DNA of 64,000 bases from the NCBI GenBank assembly GCA_030704615.1, contig CM060731.1, forward strand, positions 90,932,756 to 90,996,755, given 5' to 3'. A program made the position numbers and the translations under genes. Shown piece by piece: positions 1-11,266 of this stretch (positions within the stretch are counted from its first letter, which is position 1; every line of letters begins with the position of its first letter). The notes beneath the pieces are model-generated. The model worked only from the letters and a program-made list of their open reading frames with translations. It was not told the origin of the DNA and searched no databases. The DNA comes from Takakia lepidozioides (Eukaryota; Streptophyta; Takakiopsida; Takakiales; Takakiaceae).

Positions 1-1
1 G

Positions 2-577
2 ATATTATGCACTATCTTAACCAAGATAGTAAATGCCAATCGTACAGATTGGGACACCAAATTGAACACAACACTATGGGCATTCAGGACATCATACAAG
101 GTGACCACGAAACATACACCATTTCAACTGGTGTATGGAGCAGAGGCACTATTACCCATTGAATGTATGATACCCACACTACGAACCGGAACTCACGATG
201 GGGTTTAGAGGAATCTCTACGAGTCAGGGAATATGAGTTATTCCATCTGGAAGAAGTTCGGGTAGACGCCGCAGATAACATGGCACGGATTCAAGAACAA
301 CGAAGAAAAGAATATCCGAAGGGAAAGAGAAATCTTTCCAGGACGGGGACATTGTTTGTGGTTACCAAAAATCAAGAAGATCAAACTGGGCGGAAAATTG
401 AAAATGCCATGGATGGGACCATTTCAAATCAAAAAGGTACATGACAATGGAACTGTTGATTTGCAGACCTTGGAACAAGAATTCGTGGGACGAATTGATA
501 TTAACAAGTTAAAAGGCTACCAAGGAATACATGACAAAGCCCTTATACATGACTTATACGCCAACGAGGAAGATTAA
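2..577 (+). pseudogene. 3' end of a Ty3/Gypsy-like pol (integrase), frameshifted
   Basis: The first frame (2-205) reads like the C-terminal part of a retroviral-type integrase core, with the motifs LWAFRTSYK, TPFQLVYGAEALLPIE and IPTLR typical of plant Ty3/Gypsy elements. It meets a TAG at 206-208, but the reading continues in another frame as RVREYELFHLEEVR...ARIQEQRRKEY, the usual helical linker. It then shifts again near 340-360 to DGD.V, then WLPKIKKIKLGGKLKMPWMGPF and a final NKLKGY, the GPY/F-like module that closes integrases. I infer at least two indels, one of them a single-base loss in the T run near 355. Integrase would insert the cDNA copy into nuclear DNA. The element is cut by the window edge, so protease, RT and RNase H cannot be seen. 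Stop is TAA at 575-577. Family assignment is solid; lineage within Ty3/Gypsy is not. Confidence 0.85.
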
Positions 578-1450
578 ACTGAAGATGCGGAGCGTGAAAC
601 TGCCAGTGCATACTACATTCATCACGACACGGTGAATCGTCATGTACTAAGACAGGTGGCAACACGAATTCAGGGCACCACGACGGCTAGACCACCATTC
701 ATCTGGAGGACAACATTACCACCCCGTATACCGTATGGTGAACTGTGGCCAGCACAGATGCCCTACAGAACCGTGAACGAATACGAAGCAGCCAACGAGT
801 CACTGCCTGTGTTAAACTCCGAGAGGTACGTTCCAAATCACCCCACCGACCGTGGTAATCATACACCACTAGCCATCGATCATAACACGGAGGCCGAACG
901 ACGGCGCAATACAACGGATTGCCAAAAGACGGCGGATGATAAGGGCAAAGCCATTAAACCAAGCTGCAAGTATTGCGCACACGCCGCCCATCTAAAAACA
1001 GACCACGTACCAAAGTGGATGAACACATCCAAGACGGATGAACATAAACTGACCGAAACCGGACAATCATCAACGACCATTAGTTCGATCCAAAACAAAC
1101 CCCGAAGAAAACAACAACGGAAGAAAATTAGGCACAAAAGGGATGAAGTTTTCTGAAAACCGTTACCAGAAGCTAAATGCTTCTTGGTAAGCCTGGGCCC
1201 AGCAATTAAAGCTAACCGCGCTTTAAACCTAGGCAACCAGCAGGACAGGATTACCTCCACGAGAACCTCGAGAGAAGTTAGAGGAGAAGCCTACAGAGGA
1301 GAACCCCTACTTAAACCCAGAAGCGAACTCCTCACCTTCTCTTCCGCAAACTGGAAATTGCTTTATACACAACTTCCAGTGTGCTTCATACTGCTTGTGA
1401 TACAGGAATTGGTGCTCCAATTCCTTACAGCAACCGCAAGACTAAGAGAA
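578..1450 (+). other. Post-pol segment of the retroelement, with an imperfect hairpin
   Basis: An open frame at 632-1156 would encode a polar, Thr/Lys/Arg-rich 174-residue product with a CKYCAHAAH motif. I recognise no family, and it may only be non-coding element sequence. At 1161-1192 the arms GTTACCAGAAGC and GCTTCTTGGTAAGC form a hairpin around TAAAT with one bulged base. A CTTAAACCC string near 1310 resembles the promoter zone of a plant LTR. No second LTR is available for comparison, so LTR limits cannot be set. Confidence 0.35.
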
Positions 1451-2369
1451 ATGGCAGGCACTAAGCGGAAGGCACCAAGTTCTTATGCGCAAGTGAATTT
1501 CAAAATCAGCCCGGCGCTGCGGAAGATTGAGCAAGACACAGAGACACAGGAGACGTTGGATAGTCTTGGCCTGCGATACTTCATCACCACGCTGGACTGG
1601 AACCTGAAGCACGACGAGCTGTGCAGGGAGTTCTTGGAGAATTACAACACCAGCACTCGGAGCACCAATGTCCGTGACACACACATCCTGCTGACGGAGA
1701 AGTACTTGGCGGAAGTGTTTCACCTTCCCAGTCTGGACGTACCGGCGCACAGCGGCAAACCTCCAAGGTTTGTACTTGCAGATTTGTTTGAGAATCTCAA
1801 CCAAGCAGATTAGGGCTACACATGCAGTCACAGCAAAAGCCCCGGTTTTAGGAAGATAGCCCCGGTACTTAGCACGTTGCTTTGCCTCAGGCAAAACCAT
1901 AGCTACTGTACCAAGGAGCTAATCGATCAAGTGTTGGTTTGCCTCAATGGGCAAATCATGAATTGGGCAAGCTTCTTATTGAAGAAGTTAACCCAAGAAT
2001 TGACCCGGTTGACAAAGAAGAAGAGGGACGACTGTTACCATGGCCACCCCCTTGTTACTCCAAATGATTCGACATATTGTACACCTAACACCCGAAGAGC
2101 AAGCGACGTTGGGGATTATGCAACGGGTAGATATGATGGAGGAAGAAGGGAGTGAGACGGCAGCAGGTCAAGAAGAAGAAGAGGGTGGACTTGCAAAGAG
2201 AGCCCGGATCAACGAAGCAACCACAAGTGCAGCAGCAGAGGACATCATTGTCGAACGGCTTTTACTCACCCATCCCTTCGCTATCCGAGGTGGAAGCTCC
2301 AAGATAGAAGAGTTGGATATCTCTAAGCACTCAGCCCGCTCAGAACAATCAGTCATGACCTACAGCTAG
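1451..2369 (+). pseudogene. Retroelement-style ORF of unknown function, frameshifted
   Basis: The ATG at 1451 opens MAGTKRKAPSSYAQVNF and a well-behaved alpha-helical protein sequence (residues about 1-120: ...DTHILLTEKYLAEVFHLPSL) that ends at TAG 1811-1813. Further on, the frame near 1930-2040 (LNGQIMNWASFLLKKLTQEL) and then the frame from 2040 (ATPLLLQMIRHIVHLTPEEQ, followed by an acidic EEEGSETAAGQEEEEGG tail) look like continuations of one protein, joined across indels near 1815-1930 and 2038. The acidic, low-complexity end and the position behind a pol gene suggest a gag-like or accessory retroelement protein. I do not recognise a domain and assign no function. The last stop is TAG at 2367-2369. 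Confidence 0.45.
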
Positions 2370-2920
2370 TATATCATGGTTGTGCTTCATGTTTGTATTT
2401 CTTCTTACCTTCATGTTAGCAATTTACCTTACTGTGTATACTTAAGCATCAGTTTGCTTCAGTATCTATCAGGTTCCATTCACGCATCCATTCATTCCAC
2501 AGCTTCACTCAAGTCTCTCTACACAGTGTGATTGTATCAAATAAGTATCGGATTAAGACTTATCATATATTAGGCCGAAGCCATGGTGTCCCTATCCTGC
2601 TCTACGGTATATCACTACAGCTTTGCATGTATCAAGCATCTACTGATCATCTCTCCTCCTTCACCGTGCTCTCCATCCTTGCTCCCGTTCCTGCTCTCCG
2701 CCTGATCTCCTCTCGTGAATGATCAAGAAGTGCTCCGTCAGAAGTGAGTCCCGAAAAAGTGTCCCCTCCATGTTGTTGCTCTGCCTAATCTATCTGCAAG
2801 CTGTTCTAACCGCCTAACTAATTAACTGTCACCCAAGAAGTAATCACATTCCTTCCACAGATGTCGTTCCCACACAATCGTTCCCTACCAGTGATAACCA
2901 TTCCCTATGTACGCTATGAC
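2370..2920. other. No gene seen
   Basis: T/C-rich sequence with short open frames only, for example 2528-2722. None has coding character or a recognisable motif. Nothing else is visible before the TGTG-rich minisatellite. Confidence 0.5.
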
Positions 2921-3270
2921 GGGCTGTGCCAAGCTGTGTCAGGCTGTGACTGGCTGTGTCAGACTGTGTCGGCTGTGACTGGCTGTGTACAGCTGTGTCG
3001 GGCTGTGTCGTGTTGTGTCGTGCTGTGACTGGCTGTGCGAAGCTGTGTCGAGCTGTGATAGACTGTGACTAACTGTGACAGACTATGTAAGGCTGTGTCG
3101 GGCTGTGTAAGACTGTGTATGGTTGTGACTAACTGTGACAGACTATGTAAGGTTGTGTCGAGCTGTGTAAGACTGTGTATGGCTGTGACTAAATGTGACA
3201 GACTATGTAAGGCTGTGTCGGGCTGTGTAAGACTATGTATGGCTGTGACTGACTGTGCAACCTTGTGTAT
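2921..3270. repeat. TGTG-rich minisatellite with nested 10-bp and 60-bp periods
   Basis: The basic word is about 10 bp (GGCTGTGTCG, AACTGTGACA, GACTATGTAA and similar). From 3067 to about 3246 six such words form a 60-bp higher-order unit present three times in register (starts near 3067, 3127 and 3187) with a few substitutions. The 5' part (2921-3066) keeps the 10-bp period without the 60-bp order. Open frames on both strands here are by-products of the period. Confidence 0.9.
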
Positions 3271-3279
3271 CACCCCCTA

Positions 3280-5050
3280 AGCCTGTGTTGGTTTAAGTCT
3301 ACCATCGTAAGTCTGCGCAAAAATTAAGGGTACCCCACAGAACCCGTAAAACTATCTAAGTCCCAGACAGCCCTCTAACATTACCCCTCCCCCTCTCAAA
3401 AAGCCGTGTCCTCACAGTTTACTGTTTAGGATCAGCAAACCTTTGTGAACGAACACCCTTCTGTCGGTGAGGATCCTTTGGAGGGCTCTGTGTGCGAGCT
3501 CGAGCCCTGTCACTGGCTGATGGAAGTGTGGTTGTCTGTGAGGGAAAGAGTGTGCACATGGAGACCGGGAGGTGAGGAAGAATCTGCTTGTGCAACAGAG
3601 GGGAAAAAATAGGGCAGCCACTACTGAGGGGGCAGCTCGCTTTTAACATAGAAGGAAGTTGAGAGTTGGTTCTCTGTGAGAGATACCTCAAATGCTTGAA
3701 TCGCAGCATGAGCAGACCAGTTACTGACTCATTTGGATATTTGTCGGAGGTACTTTATGGCTTCAGCAGACCAGGGCTCAGCACTCCAAGAATTCCAAAC
3801 TTTGCTTCAACACTTGATTGCCGTTCTGACTCCTCCCATAGCTCAGTATCCACGAGTTTGTTATGTGCCAGTGCTTACAAAAGCTGGAGATCAGAAATGT
3901 ACGATGAATCTAAGCAATCCCTCGTCTCTCAAGCAAGCACCATCTTGGGACTATCTAGGTCTCACCAACCTTGTTCTCAGCCTTCCTTTTCTGCTTGTAA
4001 TCTGGGTAGTTGCATCTGCCAACCTTATTGCGGATGTCCCATGAAGACTGAGTATCCCGAGTTTACCCTCAGATGGTTCATCTAGAATATATGAAAGGCA
4101 TGGAAATGAAGACAATGATGCGCGTTCGAAGGCTTCTCAATGGTTTCTAACTTTTGTACTCCAACCATCTACAGAAACTCGTTTGGAAGTACACTCCAAA
4201 CCAGAATCTTCCTTTCACCAAGCTGCCTTGTACACCCTTCTTTTGTGAAACCAACATTCGTGGTGATGATGATGCGAAACTAGAGGCTTCCACACCGGGC
4301 TGAAGCACCCTTCTCAACGTGCAATTTGGACGAGGTAGATTATATTAGCCCCCGTGAGAACACATTTAGAGGGAAAAAATGATTCGAAGTGCCCTTCAGC
4401 CAAATAGCGTGCTCACTCCTTCATGAAACCATGACATTTCACCAAGTAGGTCGGCGATATATTTGAAGAGCTGCGTATGTGCCATGTCTGCATAACCACA
4501 AAATGATCTGATATATCATGAGATAATAAAATTGATGGTACTGTAAATGAGAGTAATCACAGGAAGTTAAATGAAAGATTTTTTAGCTTGGTTTGCTAGA
4601 TTACCACGAAGAAAGATATGCCTACGTGGAGGGTGCAGAGTACATATTAAGTAGCAAATAACTACGACTCATGCAACTCCGTGTCATTTCGATCAGCTTC
4701 AGGTCATTGTCTTTGTGAGCTTTGTTTGTAGAATGTGAAGGGGTTTGCAGAGTTAGGATAGTTCACCAGAAGGAAACATATATGGTCTCAATGGAATTCA
4801 ACTACCAATTAGATAATGTCCAAAGAAGACTACTTGGCAATCCATGCATAGACCCACCCTCGCTGGGTAGTTGGCATCGACTTCATATTTAACAATCATT
4901 TATGCGTTCTGTCGCGACGACAAACTTAAAAACTACAAGTGCCCAAGAGAAAATAAATTGTTTCATGCAAACATATTGGTTCTTTGAACTCATACATGTT
5001 CATCAGAGAGGTAAATAGTTTTAAGAAAATAGTAATAATAATAATGAATC
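3280..5050. other. No convincing gene
   Basis: Two overlapping open frames at 3666-4085 and 3733-4044 are the longest in this stretch. Their products (Ser-rich; one ending in a hydrophobic run LVLSLPFLLVIWVVASANLI) match no family I know. The rest is A/T-leaning unique sequence without coding signal or obvious repeats. Confidence 0.45.
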
Positions 5051-5054
5051 TATT

Positions 5055-5695
5055 AGTCAACGTCGACTTATCTTCGACTATAAACACAAAAAATTAGTTT
5101 GGGTTTAAGTTCATCAGAGAATGGGAAATAAAAAAGAAAAGAAAAATAAAAAAACTATTAGTCGGCGCCGACTTATCCTCAACAATGAACACATAATAAT
5201 AGTTTGGATTTAAAGTCGGCACCTACTTTAACGATGGGAGGGAAAAAAAACAAAAAAAACTATTAGTCGGCACCGACTTATCTTCGACTATGAACACAAA
5301 AAATCAGTTTGGGTTTAAAGTCGGCACCGACTTTAACCAAGGGAGCCAAGAGAAAAAAAAAAAAAAAAAAAAAAAACTAATAGTCGGCGCCGACTTATCC
5401 TCGATTATGAACCCCAAAAATCAGCTTAGGTTTAAAGTCGGCACCGACTCTAACCAAATGAGCCAAAAAAAGAGTTAATAAACTGATAAAAATTATTAGT
5501 TGGCGCCGACTTATCCTCGATTATGAACTGGAAAAATCAGCTTGGGTCTAAAGTCGGCACCAACTTTTAACCAAAGGAGCAAAGAAAAAAGTAAAAAGTA
5601 AAAAACTATTAATCGGCGCCAACTTATCCTCGATTATTGAACACAAAAAACCAACTTGGGTTTAAAGTCGGCACCGACTTTAACGATGGGAACTT
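5055..5695 (+). repeat. Palindrome array, forward half (GTCGGCGCCGAC units)
   Basis: About six diverged units of roughly 105-120 bp. Each carries two palindromic boxes: AGTCGGCGCCGACTTA, followed after a TCTTCGACTATGAACAC-type spacer by AAAGTCGGCACCGACTTT. An A-rich tract (a long A run at 5350-5373) closes most units. The second box is a near-palindrome with one central mismatch. The ORF at 5290-5478 is a by-product of the repeat. Confidence 0.9.
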
Positions 5696-5785
5696 TATAC
5701 CCATGAGCATGAGCAAAATATTCATGAGCAAAGATAAAAACAACATTATTTGGATGAAATATAGTATTTGCTCTAGAATCTTGAT

Positions 5786-6215
5786 TTAGTCGGCGCCGAC
5801 TTATAGGTTTTTTTTATTTTTATTTTAAAACAAAACTGATTTTTTGTGTTCAAACTTGAATAAGTCGGCGCCGATTTATAGTTTGTTTGTTTTTTTTTTT
5901 TGATTTTTTTTCCTCTCATCGTTAAAGTCGGTGCCGACTTTAAACCCACACCGATTTTTTGCGTTCATAGTCGAAGACAAGTCGGCGCCGACTTGTAGTT
6001 TTTTTTTTTTTTTTTTTTTTTTTTTCCTTCCATCGTTAAAGTCGGTGCCGACTTTAAACACACACTGATTTTTAAATAGTCGAAGATAAGTCTGTGCCGA
6101 CTTATATAATTTTTCTTTTCTTTTTTGTGTTTTTCTCCCATCGTTAAAGTCGGTGCCGACTTTAAACCCACACTGATTTTTTCTGTTCATAGTCGAAGAT
6201 AAGTCGACGCAGACT
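5786..6215 (-). repeat. Palindrome array, inverted half
   Basis: The same units as at 5055-5695 but in reverse orientation: AAAGTCGGTGCCGACTTT, then a TTTGTGTTCATAGTCGAAGA-type spacer, then AAGTCGGCGCCGACTT, with T-rich tracts instead of A-rich ones. At 5979-5996 the palindrome extends to the 18-mer CAAGTCGGCGCCGACTTG. The two halves are separated by about 90 bp containing repeated CATGAGCA words, so the locus could fold into one long imperfect hairpin. Confidence 0.88.
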
Positions 6216-6671
6216 TCCCTTAACCAGTCAGCGCATAATCGGCGCTGTGAATGACAGAACCTAGCTGGCCCAAAAAACACCAGGAATCGCTGTCTTTCGG
6301 ATCTTACTTGTGTTCAAGAAATATTTGTTTTTATTACAAACGGTCCTATTCCCGCGGTCCTATTCTCGCGGCCCTATTCTCGCGGCCTTATTCTCCTCCT
6401 ACGCCTGTAATCATTGCCGACTATGCAGGTTTGGCAACTGCCGAACCTGTTTTTTCCGAACCGAGGGCAAACTTCTAGGCCACATTATGATGCAGTACCT
6501 CATACTTTTCGCCATGAAAAACAGTCGAAATTAGGTCGGGAAGGGCTAAATTCCAGGAATATTTCCTAAAAATTGCTCTTCTCATGTTTATATGTGCTCA
6601 TGCTCATGTTCACCGCTCATGCAAAGTACACACCCATTATGAAGTAGTGGTTTTTTCTTTCGGGCTAGGTG
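6216..6671. other. Short spacer with a small tandem repeat
   Basis: At about 6344-6392 a CCTATTCTCGCGG word of about 14 bp occurs three to four times. CATGAGC/GCTCATG words near 6585-6625 echo those at 5703-5735, suggesting the inverted palindrome arrays and this flank belong to one inserted unit. No gene seen. Confidence 0.4.
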
Positions 6672-7145
6672 ACGGTGTTTGAAATTATATGCAGAATATT
6701 TGGGATTAGCGGAAGGTCATCGGTGTGCGATGGCATGTATAGGTGGATAAGGGTAACAGGAGAGAGGGCGGGTAAGTGTATTTGTATGATTCGGAGGTGT
6801 GACCATAGTGGGATGGGAATATTCATTTTGGTGGTGGTGCTGGCCGAGTGGTGTGTACGGAGGATGCCAAGCGCGACACCACCACGGGAGGGGTGGTAGG
6901 GGGCTGACCGCCGGGATAGGCATTGTGCAGCTTTTAGTGGATTGCCATATATAATAGTCAGGGAGAAGTTTGTTCAGATAGGAGCTATTGAGAGTGTTAG
7001 TGTTGAGTTTGGTTTCCTGTAGAAGGATAATATGTGGGGAGACAGAGTCGTTGAGAAGATGTATGAGACTTTGAATACTGGTTGCTAGGGAGCCAACATT
7101 CTAGGTAGTAATGCAGAGCAAGTGCGCTTTTTGTGCAGGGGACAT
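6672..7145 (-). pseudogene. LINE ORF2 N-terminus: AP-type endonuclease domain, broken
   Basis: Read on the minus strand from ATG at 7145, the frame gives MSPAQKAHLLCITT, then a TAG (7101-7103), then NVGSLATSIQSLIHLL and PHIILLQETKL. The pattern T-x-N-V-G-L and the LLQETKL strand are hallmarks of the exonuclease-endonuclease-phosphatase domain of L1-type LINEs; the tryptophan normally before NV is the stop codon. After a frame change near 6895-6905 the domain continues with GGVALGI, LRIIQIHLPALSPVTLIHLYMPSH, the expected next strands. It would nick target DNA for reverse transcription. The copy stops at about 6672, before the rest of the endonuclease and the RT, so it is truncated at its 3' side, which is less usual for a LINE than 5' truncation. 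Confidence 0.75.
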
Positions 7146-7933
7146 GTGTGTCTGGTTGGGGGTTGAGTTGGGAGGAGATGTACTAGTTTGGTGGGGAGTT
7201 TGTGGCGGGGGTGTCAAGGGAGGGGGGGATGGGTGTGGTCTAGGCGGAGGTTGAAAGCCGGGGATTGGGGAATGGGCTTGCAGGGTAGCATTTAGAATGG
7301 AGCGTAGCTACGGCGTGAGCCCAGACCCGTGAGCCTGGGAGCTGAGCTCACGTTCAAGCTACAAAGCGTGAGCGGCACGAATCTGCTGGAGAAGAAGGTC
7401 CTATAGGCGAGGATTGCAGGAAGAGGGCCTATTACCATGGACAAAACAAAGGGGGCCAACACACACCATGTCTGCAATGCCCGCTCAAAAACAGAAATAT
7501 GAAAACATGGCAGATTTGAGCTCAGAATGATTGTCACAGTTTATTTCAATTCACAGATAGACGCTTACAATGAATTGCATGTGCATTTGCCCTGGTTCCG
7601 TAAACGAAATCCATATGTTTGTCAAAAATGCAAAGTCTTCACACGGCAACCTGCAAACCAGCATGGGAAGCGGGCATGGCTCGTATGTGTTCAAAGAGAA
7701 GTTGGCGGAGCTCCACGCGAGGTGTCCCGCTGTAGAAGGGTGTTCACTTCTCCATAGCCTAGTGTGGCTTGGTGGATGAATTGGTCTCTCTTACCGTCGC
7801 AACACATAATCACAAGGTATATGTAATATTGATGCTTGCAGGGGACCCACTTCCCTCTCATGCCGAGAGCGCCCTCACGCATCGTTACAAAGTCCGGACA
7901 AGTGCACAAAGGGAAATTTCCGACGGTAACCTG
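7146..7933. other. No gene; short GTGAGCC-type motif
   Basis: G/T-rich on the plus strand to about 7260, which is probably the 5' leader of the minus-strand LINE. At 7314-7352 there is a GCGTGAGCCCAG motif with internal inverted pieces that reappears near 23230. Open frames at 7292-7537 and 7570-7779 show no recognisable product. Confidence 0.35.
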
Positions 7934-10900
7934 CTATTCTTTGCCATGAAGAACTGACCCAATTGACAGCACTGTGTAAATCCGTCCATACCCCGGAGAA
8001 GGGACTTCGGTGATACGAGACACCCGAGCCTGCAAAATTCTAGCAGATTCCATCTTGCATTCGTGATCTGCACCCGAAGCGAAACGGCGCACTGTTTTTC
8101 CATCTCTTTTTGTTGGGTGGGAGTCGGCACCGGGTGGCGGCATTGCCGGAGCATGTGGCACATCTGTGCCGACAGTGCATGAGGGCACCACCCGGGACCG
8201 TGCAAGACAGAACCCTCCCTCCTCCAGCATGCTTATCTCGGTTGATGACAGCGACGTCCCAATTTGCACAGGCCAAATTGCGGGGGGAGGGGGTTTCATT
8301 ATCACCGAAGGACGAACTGTTCCCTTCACGCATCGTGCCATATCGTCTGGGCAGAACCAAAATTTGTGGTCCTTTGACTCCCCACTATGATAAGGTCGGA
8401 ACAACCCTGTGAATGTTGGAGCTGGAGTCCCCCTGGAGCCTTTGCATATCTTTGATTTGCATTTCTTGAATGAGGGGGTCCGAATTGCCATGCAAGCCAC
8501 TCTAGATCCTGGTGGGGTGCGTTCTATATGCCACTCACTATCAATGCAATCGGATTCCTGCACCATGGCCACCACCTCCTCCAATGGGATTCCCGCTGCT
8601 GTGCTTGTATGTTCTGCACCTGCTCCACTGGAGGAGGACCCACCTGGGAAGGGGTGGGCACACGACTCAGTCTGCAGTGGAGACACCTTTGGCACAGAGA
8701 AATTGACCCTGTCTGGCCGATGGGAATCTCCATCTGACCCTGGAAGAGTGTTCAATTTCTTTTGCATGATCCAAATCTTTCCTCGCCTTCCAAATGGGGG
8801 AGCCTGGATTGTAGAGGGGACCCTTCAGTGCATCTGTTTAGAGCTCTGGCCATCTTTAACGGGACTCCGGACCTACTCGCAGCCCTTAGCATCAACAAAG
8901 TCGTATCAGGGCCCTTGCCTCCACCCCGTCCCATCAGAAAATTGCGGTACCTGGTTTGTTGTGTAAGTGCACGCACCATGTCATCAGCAGTGGCCACATA
9001 CAAGTCACGACCTCCTTTGGTAGACTGCTGCATCCAGGCGTTGTGAACAGTCTCCGCCAAATTACAGGATGGCATGTCGGCCAAGTCCTCCAAGGACATG
9101 TCCTGCAGGAGGCATTGCATGGATATGTGAGGAACGAAAACAAATGGTAGAGGTTCTTCAAATGACAATCAAAGAACCCCAAATGAACAGGCACGATGCA
9201 AAATTTCTGTTTTTGGGATTGAAGAGGCTTACCGTCGTCATGAAAGCTCCCCACTGTCTGTACCTGAAGTGCTAGAAAACCAACCAGTCCTCCAACTCCT
9301 TTACGTGGGTACCTGTTGCAGCACCAGAGGAGAACCACCAAGCCCGGATTGCCTGGTAAGTGCTCTCAGCTTCTCCCATTGAGGTGGCATTCTTGTACTT
9401 GAGACAGAGCCTTCTGTGCTCCAACTGCAGGTCAGGGCGAATGCAGCGCTTTGTATGACGTGCCAGAGATTGAGTCCAATGGAAGAGGCATGTGCGCTCC
9501 CTATTTTCCATTGGGACCTTAGGATCCCCCGAACCAAACACGCGTCGCACTGCATTGAAATTTGCCTGTGCACTATCAGCCATGAAGCCCGCAAAATTTG
9601 TGTTTTGTATTCCATTGCGCTGCATGACGGCCAAGAGCGAATTCCACATGAGCATCTGGGATTCAGTGTCCTCCGACTGCATATCACAAATTGTTATGGA
9701 GAGCACACGCTGGTACGCCGGATCATACACATGGCACGCCATGGTTGTCCAACCCTTCACCCGTTTGCAGTGATCAAACATTAACCAACATTTAGCCAAA
9801 TCTCCTCCTGGTTGCATACGGCGGACAATGCTCACACCACTGCCTTCGCCCACAGCGGACATCTTGAACAAATACACCTTGGACGAGCCCTGGCCAGGGG
9901 AGATACTGTTTTGAATGAATTCATAGCGACTCCTCTGTTTCAGGTCCATAATGTTGTCCATGAATCCAGCAGTGCCTGTGCCCATTCTGAGTGCATTCAC
10001 CTGGTTTCGAATATTGGGAGAGCTCAACACGGAGAAATGGTCCATGACTGCATTAAGCGAATCTACATCCAGCATAAGTTGTGTCGCATCCCCTTCACCC
10101 AGTATGTGTTTCTCCAGGAATGCCTTGCTAGCTGCAAGCGCTATAGCATAAGGTGTTGCACAAGGGGCATTGTGGAACTCCTGCTTCAGCAGATTTCTAG
10201 CGATGTCCACGCTATCCCTGCAACTTCCTTTGGACACAGGATGCTCGTGTGCACCCATATGAATGCAGGCACGAGTCATTGTCTTGCATCGGTGTGCCAC
10301 CTGATACATACGAGCGTGGCACACAGAAACACAGGACGGGGAAAGTTTGCAGAACCTGCACACAAAAGTATTGGTCCTGGGAGGGGCAAGCCCTGGGGTG
10401 AAAGGATTCAGGGGCACACCTTCCCACTCACTTTCGTTTGGTTGAGCGCTGTTTCTCAGACGAGGGCAAGAAATATTCTGGCACTTACAATGCCCAACGC
10501 AGACCGACCTCCGAAATTTCAAGCCAATGTCGTTATGGATGTTCGACGTTTTTGTCCTGCACCAAGGACGTCCGTCATGTTTCTTGTCCATGCCCTGTAA
10601 AAGCCCAGCCAGTCCAGTGGAAGAGGTGGGAGGGTTGAGCTCAAACAGGATGTCCCCATCAAACTGTGCTGGCACGTATTGAACCCATTGCATAGGAAGG
10701 GACTCCCAATCAACAAAACGCAGCTCGCTCTTGCACCCAGGCACACCTGCGAGGGCTTTCAATTTTGGAATGACACTCGTTATCTCTTGCAATTCGTCAT
10801 CATCCAATGACGGAGTCTGCACTGGCGAAGGAATCTCATAAACATCCTCCGAGGACGAGTCTGAAAGAGTCACGAAGGTAGTGGATGTGCTCACCTCTTG

Positions 10901-11254
10901 TTTCACAGGAACTGTGCCCTTCTGTTGCACGACCGATGCTGCAGTGCCAGGGGTAATGACTGATCCTGCTGATTGTCTTCTCTCTTTTCCAAGGAGACGG
11001 TATGTGCCTGGAAGGACTCTCCACTTCCTTCCACACTTGCCAACCAATGGTTTCTCCAAGTGCCCAGAATCCAAATTCCCATCCTCGTCATACACCTCTT
11101 TTTGAACAAGGAGAGAACCCAACTCCAACGGGAACACTGTAACCAGCTCATCCTCATGAACAACTGCAAACCCATCGTCATCTGCAGTGGCAGTCAGTGG
11201 AAGAGTACCTGCATTGGAATGGAATCGAGCAAGTGTATCTCGCTCCCTCGACAT
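7934..11254 (-). pseudogene. Spliced zinc-finger protein with a MULE-like transposase core, nonsense-mutated
   Basis: The ATG at 11254 opens 660 codons to a TAG at 9272-9274. Residues 252-341 hold a Cys/His-rich module (CxGxCxC, CRFCKLSPSC, CIHMGAHEH). Residues 491-601 resemble a MULE-type DDE core: MFDHCKR..GWTTMACHVY, the E-containing DMQSEDTESQMLMW, MADSAQANFNAV and the CLFHW box. The stop falls inside a conserved-looking run (DWLVF, stop, HFRYRQWG) and probably replaces Trp. The same frame continues to a donor at 9233/9232 (ACG|GTAAGC). An acceptor at 9102 (CTGCAG|GAC) joins in phase to LADMPSCNLAETVHNAW. After a frame change at 8752-8767 a third part (to TGA 7934) carries FWFCPDDMARCVKGT and IWPVQIGT. 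The role was probably transposition, or a domesticated DNA-binding protein. I infer one nonsense codon and one frameshift; the family is recognised by pattern only. Confidence 0.7.
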
Positions 11255-11266
11255 GTTTTCCCTCAC

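Noticed and set aside
8040-8966. Plus-strand ORFs (8110-8412, 8409-8966) as genes
   Set aside because: They mirror the minus-strand third part of the zinc-finger/MULE-like gene, whose translation has clear conserved-looking motifs (FWFCPDDMARCVKGT).
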